Shown here: piece after piece, positions 1 through 7,852 of the stretch
How the letters are laid out: the number at the start of each line of letters is the position of its first letter
Position numbering within the stretch: the stretch's first letter is position 1
DNA from: Runella sp. SP2
GTDB taxonomy: Bacteria; Bacteroidota; Bacteroidia; Cytophagales; Spirosomataceae
Direction of reading: 5' to 3'
Length of the DNA: 64,000 bases
Assembly: GCF_003711225.1 (NCBI RefSeq)
Contig: NZ_CP031030.1
Span: 2,852,001 to 2,916,000, forward strand
Translations under genes and position numbers: made by a program
Notes under the pieces: generated by a model
The model's database searches: none
What the model was told of the DNA's origin: nothing
Seen by the model: the letters and a program-made list of their open reading frames with translations, nothing else

Positions 1-1336
1 ATCGGGCTGTACCAAAAAAATAGGCCAGACCAACGGCACTGCCGACACTGTTATTTTATTGTGGATGGCAGGGGGAATGGCGCACACCGAGACTTTTGAC
101 CCTAAACGATATACTCCTTTTGAAAAAGGAATGGAAGGCAATCGGGTATTGAGCACGTTCAAGTCGCACCCAACGGTACTCGATGGGATTCATTTTTCGG
201 AAGGGCTGCAATCCATTGGTAAAGTGATGGACAAAGGCACGCTGATTCGGTCGTACGTCGCGGCTGACTTGGGGCACATCCTTCACTCTCGTCACCAATA
301 CAACTGGCACACTTGTTACGAACCCCCACAAACGGTGGCAGCACCGCACATTGGGGCTTGGATTGCCAAAGAACTTGGCCCCAAAAACCCCGTCATTCCT
401 GCTTTCATTGACATCGGTCAACGTTTTACGGTAGGTGAAGCCGAAGAGTTAAAGGCATTTCATACCGCAGGATTTTTGGGCAACGAATACGGCCCGTTTT
501 TTATACCTGACCCCAGTCAGGGACTAGAAAGCGTTCGGCCGCCCGTTGGGATGGATGCCAAGCGTTTTGAGCGTCGGAATCAATTATACAATGACTTGAT
601 TAGCAACAGTGCTTTTGGCGAATTTGGCAGCGATTACCAAAAAGAATCGCTGCGTCGGTCGATGGAACAGGCTTATATGTTGCTCAATTCGCCCGAGTCC
701 AAAGCCTTCAACCTGAGCACAGAACCAAAAGAAAGCTTTGATATTTACAACACGGGACGGTTTGGATTGGGTTGCTTGTTGGCGCGCCGCCTGACCGAAC
801 AAGGTGCTCGCTTTATCAGCGTGACAACCGAGTATGAACCGTTTTTTGGTTGGGATACCCACGAAAATGGCCATACGCGCTTGGTGGATATGAAAAAGAT
901 GATTGATGGCCCCATTGCACAGTTGATTAAAGACCTTGACAAATCGGGGCACCTCGACCGTACGCTCATCATTTTGGCCAGCGAATTTAGCCGCGACATG
1001 ATGGTGGAAGGCCGCCCCGACGCGAAGGTGCAAGAGCAGGTAAATCAACCAGAGATTTTATCAGACATGAAGTTCTACGGAATGCACCGCCACTTTACCG
1101 ATGGCTGTTCGGTGTTGATGTTTGGCGGAGGAATCAAACGCGGGTTTGCCTACGGAAAAACCGCCGATGAGCGCCCTTGCAAAACGATTGAGAACCCCAT
1201 CAAAATCGACGGCCTCCACCAAACGATTTACCACGCCCTTGGCATTTCTCCTGATACTCAGTACGAAATTGAAAAGCGTCCGTTCTACACAACCCCCGAT
1301 GGAAAAGGAAAAGCTGTAATGGATTTGTTTGCGTAA
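1..1336 (+). CDS. DUF1501 family secreted protein, 5'-truncated by the window edge
   Basis: The reading frame is open from base 2 and runs in without a start codon, so the N-terminus (normally a Tat signal) lies outside the window. About 444 residues are visible. DUF1501 proteins are sulfatase/alkaline-phosphatase-fold-like exported proteins whose reaction is unproven. Typical features are the LWMAGGMAHTETFDP segment near the start, a WDTHENGH segment in the middle, LIILASEFSR, and the late FGGGIKRGFAYGKT segment. It lies 11 bases before a PSCyt/DUF1549 protein, the usual partner of DUF1501 proteins in Planctomycetes and Bacteroidota, so the two are probably cotranscribed. An internal TTG at 59 is not the true start because homologous-looking sequence continues upstream of it. 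Confidence 0.85.
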   Translation, partial: SGCTKKIGQTNGTADTVILLWMAGGMAHTETFDPKRYTPFEKGMEGNRVLSTFKSHPTVLDGIHFSEGLQSIGKVMDKGTLIRSYVAADLGHILHSRHQYNWHTCYEPPQTVAAPHIGAWIAKELGPKNPVIPAFIDIGQRFTVGEAEELKAFHTAGFLGNEYGPFFIPDPSQGLESVRPPVGMDAKRFERRNQLYNDLISNSAFGEFGSDYQKESLRRSMEQAYMLLNSPESKAFNLSTEPKESFDIYNTGRFGLGCLLARRLTEQGARFISVTTEYEPFFGWDTHENGHTRLVDMKKMIDGPIAQLIKDLDKSGHLDRTLIILASEFSRDMMVEGRPDAKVQEQVNQPEILSDMKFYGMHRHFTDGCSVLMFGGGIKRGFAYGKTADERPCKTIENPIKIDGLHQTIYHALGISPDTQYEIEKRPFYTTPDGKGKAVMDLFA

Positions 1337-1347
1337 CGTGTTTCCTT

Positions 1348-3675
1348 ATGAAAAAAGAAACGTTTTTCTTGACCTTCGTTGTGGCTGGTATGCTTACGTA
1401 TCTGCAAGCCTGCAAGGGTAGTTCGACCCCCACCGAGGAAGAACTACCCGATGAGATAAGCTACAACTTTGACATTCGGCCTATTCTCTCCGATAAGTGT
1501 TTGGCCTGCCACGGCCCCGATGCCAACAAACGGCAAGCAGGACTTCGTCTGGACGACCCAGTCAGTGCCTTTGCGGCGTTGAAAGAGAACCCATCGGCCC
1601 ATGCCATTGTGGCAGGAAAGCCTGGTATGTCAGAGGTATTTTTGAGGATTACGACCAAAGATACCTCCAAAGTGATGCCGCCGAAAGAATCAAATTTGAC
1701 ACTCAGTCCTCGTGAAGTTTCTCTCATCGAACGCTGGATTGAACAAGGAGCCAAGTACGAAAAACACTGGGCGTTTGTGGCTCCCAAAAAAGCCGCACTC
1801 CCCGAGGTGGACAATGAAAAATGGGTCAAAAACGAAATTGATTACTTTGTTCTCCAGAAACAAGAACAAAAAGGGCTGACTCCCAACGACGAAGCGGACA
1901 AAGAACGCTTGTTGAAACGCGTTAGCCTTGATTTAGTGGGCCTTCCTCCTACCCTTAAAATGATGGAGGGTTTCTTAGCCGACAACAGTCCCAACGCCTA
2001 CGAAAAAGTGGTGGACGAGTTGTTGAAAAACCCTTCGTATGGTGAAAAAATGGCCATTTATTGGCTCGATTTAGCCCGCTACGCCGATTCGCACGGCTAC
2101 CAAGACGACGGCTACCGCACCCAATGGCCTTGGCGCGACTGGGTGATTCATGCACTAAACAAAAACATGCCTTACGACCAGTTTGTCACGTGGCAGCTCG
2201 CGGGCGATTATCTCCCAAGTCCGCCTAATGACCCTGAAAATAAAGAACATTTACTGGCAACGGGTTTTAACCGCAACCACAAAATCACGGAAGAAGGCGG
2301 GGTAATTCCCGAAGAATATCGGATTAGCTACGTCACCGACCGAAACGATTTGTTTGGGAAAGCTTTTTTGGGACTTACGATGGAATGTGCTCATTGCCAC
2401 GACCACAAGTACGACCCTTTTTCCCAAAAAGATTATTACCAGTTATTTGCCTTTTTTAATAACGTCAACGAAGTTGGTATCGAATCGGTGATTGGTGGGC
2501 CAGAAACTTACGCCAAAAAACCGTTGATGCAAATCAGCAATCAGGACGTTAAGAGCATCCTGAAGTTCATCAATAAACCCGATACCAACGGACTGATTGT
2601 ATCGGTTATGACGGACTTGGACACGGTACGAAAAACGCACATTTTGCGGCGGGGCTCGTACGATGCCCCAGGCGACGTGGTAGAGCCTAATGCGCCTAAT
2701 ATCATTTTGCCTTTTAACAAAAACTACCCCAAAAACCGCCTCGGGTTAGCCAAATGGCTTTTTAACAAAAAAAATCCGCTGACCGCTCGGGTGTTTGTCA
2801 ACCAAATCTGGCAAGAGTTTTTTGGAAAAGGTATCGTAAAAACAACGGGGGATTTTGGAATGCAGGGCGAACTTCCCTCCAACCCCGCCTTGCTCGACTG
2901 GCTGGCGGTGGATTTGATGGAACATAATTGGAACATCAAACGCCTCGTCAAACAAATCGTCATGTCGGCTACTTATCGTCAATCGGCCGTGGTTTCTCCT
3001 GAAAAATTAGCCGCCGACCCCGACAATATTTACCTTGCCCGCGCTCCTCGTTATCGGATTCATGCGGAGTTCGTACGCGATGTTGTTTTGTCGAGCAGTG
3101 GTTTGTTGGTTCGCACCATCGGTGGGCCGAGCGTAAAGCCTTACCAGCCACCTGGGCTGTGGGAAGGAGCGACTTCGGGACGTGGGCTGTTGTCGATGTA
3201 TGTGCAAGACCACGGCAATCAGCTTTATCGAAGAGGCATGTACACCTTGATAAAACGCACGGTTCCGCCTCCGATGTTGACCATTTTTGATGCAAGTACC
3301 CGCGACATGTGCGAAGTGAAGCGATTGAGAACCAACACGCCGCTTCAAGCGCTCATCATGCTCAACGACCCCACGGTGTTGGAAGCATCAAGAGTGTTAG
3401 CGGCCAAGCTTCTTGAAGAAAAATCGGCAACGAAAGAGAAAATCACCAAAGCATTCCGCCTTATTGTTTGCCGAAAACCTACTGAGCAGGAAGTGGATAT
3501 TTTGGAAAGTTATTACCAAAAAGAGCTTAAAAAACTCAACCCAACACGTGCGGAGAAAGCACTTGCCGTTGGTGAGTATCCTATTCCAGTACAGATGGAT
3601 AAGGTGCAGTTGGCGGCATTGATGCGGATTGTGAATACCATTTATAATTTGGAAGAGACTTTGATGAAAACGTAG
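1348..3675 (+). CDS. PSCyt1 / DUF1549 / DUF1553 lipoprotein with haem-binding motifs
   Basis: The 775-residue protein has a lipoprotein signal (cleavage before Cys22 in YLQAC), so it is likely anchored in the periplasm or outer membrane. A Planctomycete-type cytochrome domain follows, with CLACH at 51-55. Then comes DUF1549 (about 155-375), containing a second CxxCH at 347-351, and DUF1553 (about 450-760), with RVFVNQIWQEFFGKG and RRGMYTLIKRT. The haem motifs suggest covalent c-type haem attachment; the reaction is unknown for the family. At 775 residues it is shorter than many members. It sits between two DUF1501 genes and is probably part of one operon. Its last 52 bases are copied downstream by a tandem duplication (3624-4051), which leaves the stop codon at 3673-3675 intact. 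Confidence 0.88.
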   Translation: MKKETFFLTFVVAGMLTYLQACKGSSTPTEEELPDEISYNFDIRPILSDKCLACHGPDANKRQAGLRLDDPVSAFAALKENPSAHAIVAGKPGMSEVFLRITTKDTSKVMPPKESNLTLSPREVSLIERWIEQGAKYEKHWAFVAPKKAALPEVDNEKWVKNEIDYFVLQKQEQKGLTPNDEADKERLLKRVSLDLVGLPPTLKMMEGFLADNSPNAYEKVVDELLKNPSYGEKMAIYWLDLARYADSHGYQDDGYRTQWPWRDWVIHALNKNMPYDQFVTWQLAGDYLPSPPNDPENKEHLLATGFNRNHKITEEGGVIPEEYRISYVTDRNDLFGKAFLGLTMECAHCHDHKYDPFSQKDYYQLFAFFNNVNEVGIESVIGGPETYAKKPLMQISNQDVKSILKFINKPDTNGLIVSVMTDLDTVRKTHILRRGSYDAPGDVVEPNAPNIILPFNKNYPKNRLGLAKWLFNKKNPLTARVFVNQIWQEFFGKGIVKTTGDFGMQGELPSNPALLDWLAVDLMEHNWNIKRLVKQIVMSATYRQSAVVSPEKLAADPDNIYLARAPRYRIHAEFVRDVVLSSSGLLVRTIGGPSVKPYQPPGLWEGATSGRGLLSMYVQDHGNQLYRRGMYTLIKRTVPPPMLTIFDASTRDMCEVKRLRTNTPLQALIMLNDPTVLEASRVLAAKLLEEKSATKEKITKAFRLIVCRKPTEQEVDILESYYQKELKKLNPTRAEKALAVGEYPIPVQMDKVQLAALMRIVNTIYNLEETLMKT

Positions 3676-3680
3676 ATAAT

Positions 3681-3780
3681 TTTTACCCGCAGACTACGCA
3701 GATTCAAATCGCAGATTTTCGCAGAGCGAGTATTCAGCACCAGTCTGCGGTTTTTAGATCTGCGCTTTCTGCGGGTAAAA
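3681..3780. repeat. Intergenic CGCAGA-rich palindromic element (copy 1)
   Basis: About 100 bases bounded by perfect 13-base inverted ends, TTTTACCCGCAGA at 3681-3693 and TCTGCGGGTAAAA at 3768-3780. The interior is full of CGCAGATT- and TCTGCG-like words. The ends could close a long hairpin. A related but diverged copy lies at 24073-24157. It resembles dispersed intergenic repeats I associate with Bacteroidota genomes. In this position it could also act as a terminator-like structure between the DUF1549 and DUF1501 genes. Confidence 0.75.
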
Positions 3781-3894
3781 AACCAAATAAAGCAATGTGT
3801 TTGATTTTATCCTTTGAGATACATGAGCAAAATTGACGCGGATTGTGAATACCATTTATAATTTGGAAGAGACTTTGATGAAAACGTAGATAAT

Positions 3895-3994
3895 TTTTAC
3901 CCGCAGACTACGCAGAGTCAAATCGCAGATTTTCGCAGAGCGAGTATTCAGCGCCAGTCTGCGGTTTTTAGATCTGCGCTTTCTGCGGGTAAAA
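3895..3994. repeat. Intergenic CGCAGA-rich palindromic element (copy 2)
   Basis: Second copy of the element at 3681-3780, produced by the 214-bp tandem duplication rather than by an independent insertion. It carries the same inverted ends and two base differences. It now lies 42 bases before the ATG of the downstream DUF1501 gene. Confidence 0.75.
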
Positions 3995-4036
3995 AACCAA
4001 ATAAAGCAATGTGTTTGATTTTATCCTTTGAGATAC

Positions 4037-5500
4037 ATGAGCAAAATTGACAAAGAAATCCTTGAACATGGCCTGACCTTCAATCGTCGTCGCTTCTTGT
4101 CCACCATGAGTTTGGGACTAGGAAGCGTGGCACTAGGTTCGTTGATGATCCCAAATCTATTGAACGGCGGCGACCAAGACGGGGCAAATTTTGTTCCGGG
4201 TATTCCTCACTTTGCACCAAAAGCCAAGCGGGTCATTTATTTGTTTCAAAACGGAGCTCCTTCCCAAATGGAAATGTTTGATTACAAACCCAAACTGCGC
4301 GAAATGGTGGGGCAAGAATTACCGCCTTCGGTACGAGGTATGCAGCGACTGACGGGGATGACGGCCAACCAAGCATCGTTTCCGTTGGCAGGTTCCTTCA
4401 CTGATTTTAAGCAATACGGCCAATCGGGAGCGTGGATAAGCGACTTATTGCCCTATACTTCCAAAATCGTCGATGACCTTTGTATCGTGCGCTCTATGTA
4501 CACCGAAGCCATCAACCACGACCCTGCCCTGACCTTTTTGCAGACAGGCTCGCAGCAAGGAAATCGCCCGAGTATGGGGGCTTGGCTAAGTTATGGATTG
4601 GGCAACGAAAATAAAAATTTACCCGATTTTGCCGTATTACTTTCGCGCGGAATTGGCAACGGACAAGGGGTTTATTCCAAACTTTGGACCAACGGATTTT
4701 TGGATTCCATTCACCAAGGAGTTCAATTTAGTAAAGGTGAAGACCCAGTGCTTTATTTGCGCGACCCCGAAGGCATGAACCGTGAAGAACGACGGGATAT
4801 GCTAGACAACTTAGCATCACTCAACGACCTGTCTTACAAGGAGTTTGGCGACCCCGAAATTACTGCCAAAATCAAACAGTACGAAATGGCGTATCGGATG
4901 CAAACAGCCGTTCCCGAAGTGATGGACGTGTCGAAAGAACCCGACGATGTGGTCAAACTTTACGGCCCCGATTGTTTGGTTCCAGGTACGTATGCGGCCA
5001 ATTGCCTGTTAGCCAGAAAATTGTCTGAAAACGGCGTTCGTTTTGTGCAATTGTATCACCAAGGCTGGGACCAACACGGCAACCTTCCTTTTGAAATTAC
5101 GAGCCAAGCTAAGGACGTGGATCAAGCTTCGGCAGCGTTGGTAACCGACCTCAAACAACGGGGTTTGCTCGACGAAACCCTCGTCATTTGGGGTGGAGAG
5201 TTTGGCCGCACAAGCTACAGCCAAGGCAAACTGACGGCTGACAACTATGGCCGCGACCACCACCCTCGTTGCTTTAGTATTTGGATGGCAGGCGGAGGCA
5301 TCAAGCCTGGTACCGTTTATGGTGAAACCGACGAGTTGGGATATAACATCAGCCGTAATCCCGTTCACGTACACGATTTTCACGCCACGGTACTGCACCT
5401 TCTTGGCCTCAATCACGAACAACTGACCTTCAAACACCTGGGTCGCCGTTACCGCCTCACCGACGTGGCAGGCAGAGTAGTACGCGACATTATCAGCTAA
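4037..5500 (+). CDS. DUF1501 family protein with Tat signal
   Basis: The ATG at 4037 is chosen over an in-frame TTG at 4028. It gives 487 residues with a twin-arginine export signal: NRRRFLS at 16-22, followed by a hydrophobic stretch rich in Gly, Leu and Ser. The protein is therefore probably exported folded. DUF1501 features include FQNGAPSQMEMFDYKP near 75, a central segment with HDPALTFLQTGS, LVIWGGEFGRT in the C-terminal third, and FSIWMAGGGIKPGTVYG. It is a paralogue of the partial protein at the window start but belongs to a visibly different subgroup. It is followed after 26 bases by the DUF2231/cytochrome protein. The enzymatic role is unknown for the family; co-occurrence with PSCyt/DUF1549 proteins suggests a shared periplasmic complex or pathway. 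Confidence 0.9.
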   Translation: MSKIDKEILEHGLTFNRRRFLSTMSLGLGSVALGSLMIPNLLNGGDQDGANFVPGIPHFAPKAKRVIYLFQNGAPSQMEMFDYKPKLREMVGQELPPSVRGMQRLTGMTANQASFPLAGSFTDFKQYGQSGAWISDLLPYTSKIVDDLCIVRSMYTEAINHDPALTFLQTGSQQGNRPSMGAWLSYGLGNENKNLPDFAVLLSRGIGNGQGVYSKLWTNGFLDSIHQGVQFSKGEDPVLYLRDPEGMNREERRDMLDNLASLNDLSYKEFGDPEITAKIKQYEMAYRMQTAVPEVMDVSKEPDDVVKLYGPDCLVPGTYAANCLLARKLSENGVRFVQLYHQGWDQHGNLPFEITSQAKDVDQASAALVTDLKQRGLLDETLVIWGGEFGRTSYSQGKLTADNYGRDHHPRCFSIWMAGGGIKPGTVYGETDELGYNISRNPVHVHDFHATVLHLLGLNHEQLTFKHLGRRYRLTDVAGRVVRDIIS

Positions 5501-5526
5501 TTTTCAAGTAATTTCACACAAGTAGT

Positions 5527-7695
5527 ATGGGCAATAAGGTCAAAGGCATAGCAGAGCAATTATTGATTGTTGCGAATATTTTCATTTTATTCTTGCTTAT
5601 TTTTGAAAACCGTTGGGTTGTTCCGCTCTGGATTCAGCCCATTGGGCGAATGCACCCGCTGCTTTTGCACTTTCCGATTGTCCTTTTATTGCTAGCGCTT
5701 GGAATGGAAGTATTTCGGTTCAAACCTGAAAATACAGCCAATACTTTTTACGAAAAATTTCTGTCTTCATTTTGGTTAGCGGGTACGTTTACCGCTGCAA
5801 TCACCGTAGTTATGGGGCTGTTTTTGGCCAAAGAAGATGGATACGCAGGAAACACACTTGCTACGCATAAATGGCTGGGAATAGGCACGTTGTGGACAGG
5901 AACGGTTATTTATTTTTTTCGTAAAGCACCTTGGTACACCCCTACCCTTGCCCGCGTCGGCACGGCTTCGGTGGCCATTGCGCTGCTGGTGGGTGGGCAT
6001 TACGGCGCTACCCTTACTCACGGTGAAAACTTCGTTTCAGAACCACTTACCCGCAGCGAAAGCGTACCGTTGGACAAAGCCTTGGTATTTGACCACGTTA
6101 TTCAACCCATTTTGGAACAAAAATGCGTGAGTTGCCATAATCCCGAAAAATTGAAAGGAGAATTGTCGCTAGTGAACGAAGCGGCATTGCTGAAGGGCGG
6201 GAAATCGGGAAAGCTATTTGTGGCGGGAAAGCCTGAAATAAGTTTGTTGCTCCAACGCATTCATTTACCCAACGATGACAAAAAGCACATGCCGCCCGTG
6301 GGCAAAGCTCAGTTGACCGATGCAGAACAGCTCTTGTTGGCACTTTGGATAAAATCAAACGCGGTGTTTAATAAAAAAGTAATCGACCTCCCCGCGCGGG
6401 ATTCGTTGCGCTTGGTGGCGAGCAACCTCTTTCAAACCGCCGAAACGCCCGAAGATAAGTTTGATTTTGGGGCGGCTGACGAAGAAACTATCAAAAAGTT
6501 GAGCAACAACGACCGTACCATTGCGCCATTGTCGCTTTCATCGCCTGCGCTATCGGTCAATTTGTACAACAAAGCCGCCTATTCTCCCGAAAAAATTCAA
6601 GAACTGAGCGAGCTTAAAACCCAAGTGGTTTCCCTCAATCTGAACAAATTGCCCGTCAAAGATGGCGACCTAAAAGCGGTAACTCAGTTTGAAAATTTGC
6701 AAAAGTTAGACTTAAACTTTACTGACATTACGGGCAAAGGACTTTCAGAACTCACTGGTTTAAAGCAACTTAAAAGCTTAAACATCTCGGGCACCAAAAT
6801 TACGTTGGCAGAACTTCAAGCGTCGATTGGCAAGCTAAAAAGCCTCAAAAGTTTGTCAGTTTGGAATACGGGCTTGACGCCTACTGAAATTCAACAATTA
6901 CAGAAAACGTACAAAAACGTTGAGTTTATCGCTGGTTTTAAAGACGACGGCAGTAACCCCATCAAGTTGAACACTCCGCAAGTCAAAAACAGCTCAATGG
7001 TGTTTAATCAGGAACTTTCGGTGAAGCTCTACCACCCCATCCGAGGCGTAGAAATCCGTTACACCACCGATGGAACGGCTCCAGATAGCCTTCATTCGCC
7101 GCTTTTTACCAACCAAACGGTGTTAAAAAACAGCACAAAAATTCGCGCCAAAGCGTTTAAAAAAGGGTGGTTTGGCAGCGATGAAGTCGTTTTTGATTTT
7201 TACAAAAACACCTACCAGCCCGACAGCATCAGCTTGTTACTTCCCCTCAATCGAGTCCACCAAGCAGCGGGCGCGAAGTCTTATTTTGACGGAATCTTGG
7301 GAACCTTCAACGCCAACAGCCCCGCTTGGGCCAACAATTGGACGGGAGTTCGTAACAACGATTTGGCCATTTATTCGGAGTTTAAAAAGCCTGTTTTACT
7401 TTCGTCGGTGGGGTTGCGTATTATGGAAGAAACCGAAACGGGTATTTTTCCGCCCGAATCAATTGAAGTGTGGGGCGGCACTAGCCCCACCCAACTGAAA
7501 CTCATCGGTAAATTGAAACCTACCATGCCGACGCAAGTCAGAACGCATTCTTTATTGAGTGTTACCTGTCCAGTAAAACCCCAAAACATTACTTATCTAA
7601 AAATAGTAGCCAAGCCCCTACAAAAAATCCCCGATTGGCACGGAAGCAAAGGCCGTACGGCATTGCTGTTGGTGGATGAGCTGTTGTTGAATTAA
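5527..7695 (+). CDS. Multidomain membrane protein: DUF2231, c-type cytochrome, LRR, CHB_HEX-like domains
   Basis: The protein has 722 residues. The N-terminal part (about 1-165) is a DUF2231-like bundle of about five membrane segments, with GRMHPLLLHFPIVLL at 38-52. A Planctomycete-type cytochrome domain follows, with CVSCH at 200-204, which should bind one haem c in the periplasm. Residues about 370-465 form leucine-rich repeats (LQKLDLNFTDITGKGLSELT type). Residues about 490-560 resemble the chitobiase/hexosaminidase C-terminal domain (EIRYTTDGTAPDS). The last 150 residues look like a beta-sandwich, perhaps F5/8-type. The architecture suggests electron transfer plus binding of a polymer or partner protein. 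It is the last gene of the DUF1501/DUF1549 block and is probably cotranscribed with it. Confidence 0.82.
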   Translation: MGNKVKGIAEQLLIVANIFILFLLIFENRWVVPLWIQPIGRMHPLLLHFPIVLLLLALGMEVFRFKPENTANTFYEKFLSSFWLAGTFTAAITVVMGLFLAKEDGYAGNTLATHKWLGIGTLWTGTVIYFFRKAPWYTPTLARVGTASVAIALLVGGHYGATLTHGENFVSEPLTRSESVPLDKALVFDHVIQPILEQKCVSCHNPEKLKGELSLVNEAALLKGGKSGKLFVAGKPEISLLLQRIHLPNDDKKHMPPVGKAQLTDAEQLLLALWIKSNAVFNKKVIDLPARDSLRLVASNLFQTAETPEDKFDFGAADEETIKKLSNNDRTIAPLSLSSPALSVNLYNKAAYSPEKIQELSELKTQVVSLNLNKLPVKDGDLKAVTQFENLQKLDLNFTDITGKGLSELTGLKQLKSLNISGTKITLAELQASIGKLKSLKSLSVWNTGLTPTEIQQLQKTYKNVEFIAGFKDDGSNPIKLNTPQVKNSSMVFNQELSVKLYHPIRGVEIRYTTDGTAPDSLHSPLFTNQTVLKNSTKIRAKAFKKGWFGSDEVVFDFYKNTYQPDSISLLLPLNRVHQAAGAKSYFDGILGTFNANSPAWANNWTGVRNNDLAIYSEFKKPVLLSSVGLRIMEETETGIFPPESIEVWGGTSPTQLKLIGKLKPTMPTQVRTHSLLSVTCPVKPQNITYLKIVAKPLQKIPDWHGSKGRTALLLVDELLLN

Positions 7696-7852
7696 TAGCA
7701 GCTACCTAAACGGGCAGCGGATCCTTACGAGTAGGTTTTATAACTTATTTTATTTTGTGTTTGGAGGAACAATACAACCTTTGACGTAAGCACTGCGTCT
7801 TTGTTGAATACCCCTCATTATCAACCTGTTTTGTTATCCAAACACCAAAATC

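Larger units (their letters stand above)
3624..4051. repeat. 214-bp tandem duplication, two near-identical copies
   Basis: Copy 1 is 3624-3837 and copy 2 is 3838-4051. I see two differences: T3703 versus G3917, and A3739 versus G3953. Each copy contains the last 52 bases of the DUF1549 gene including its stop, the whole intergenic spacer, and the first 15 bases of the downstream DUF1501 gene. The ancestral spacer between the two genes was therefore about 147 bases and is now 361. The partial gene start in copy 1 (ATG at 3823) runs into the copied tail and stops after 12 codons. The stretch holds no other gene. The near identity implies a recent event. Confidence 0.95.

Noticed and set aside
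584-1048. Long antisense open frames within the DUF1501 gene and many other genes
   Set aside because: They overlap clear family members on the opposite strand, have no recognisable domains, and reflect codon bias.
3823-3861. Short gene starting at the duplicated DUF1501 ATG
   Set aside because: It is a chimera made by the tandem duplication and stops after 12 codons.
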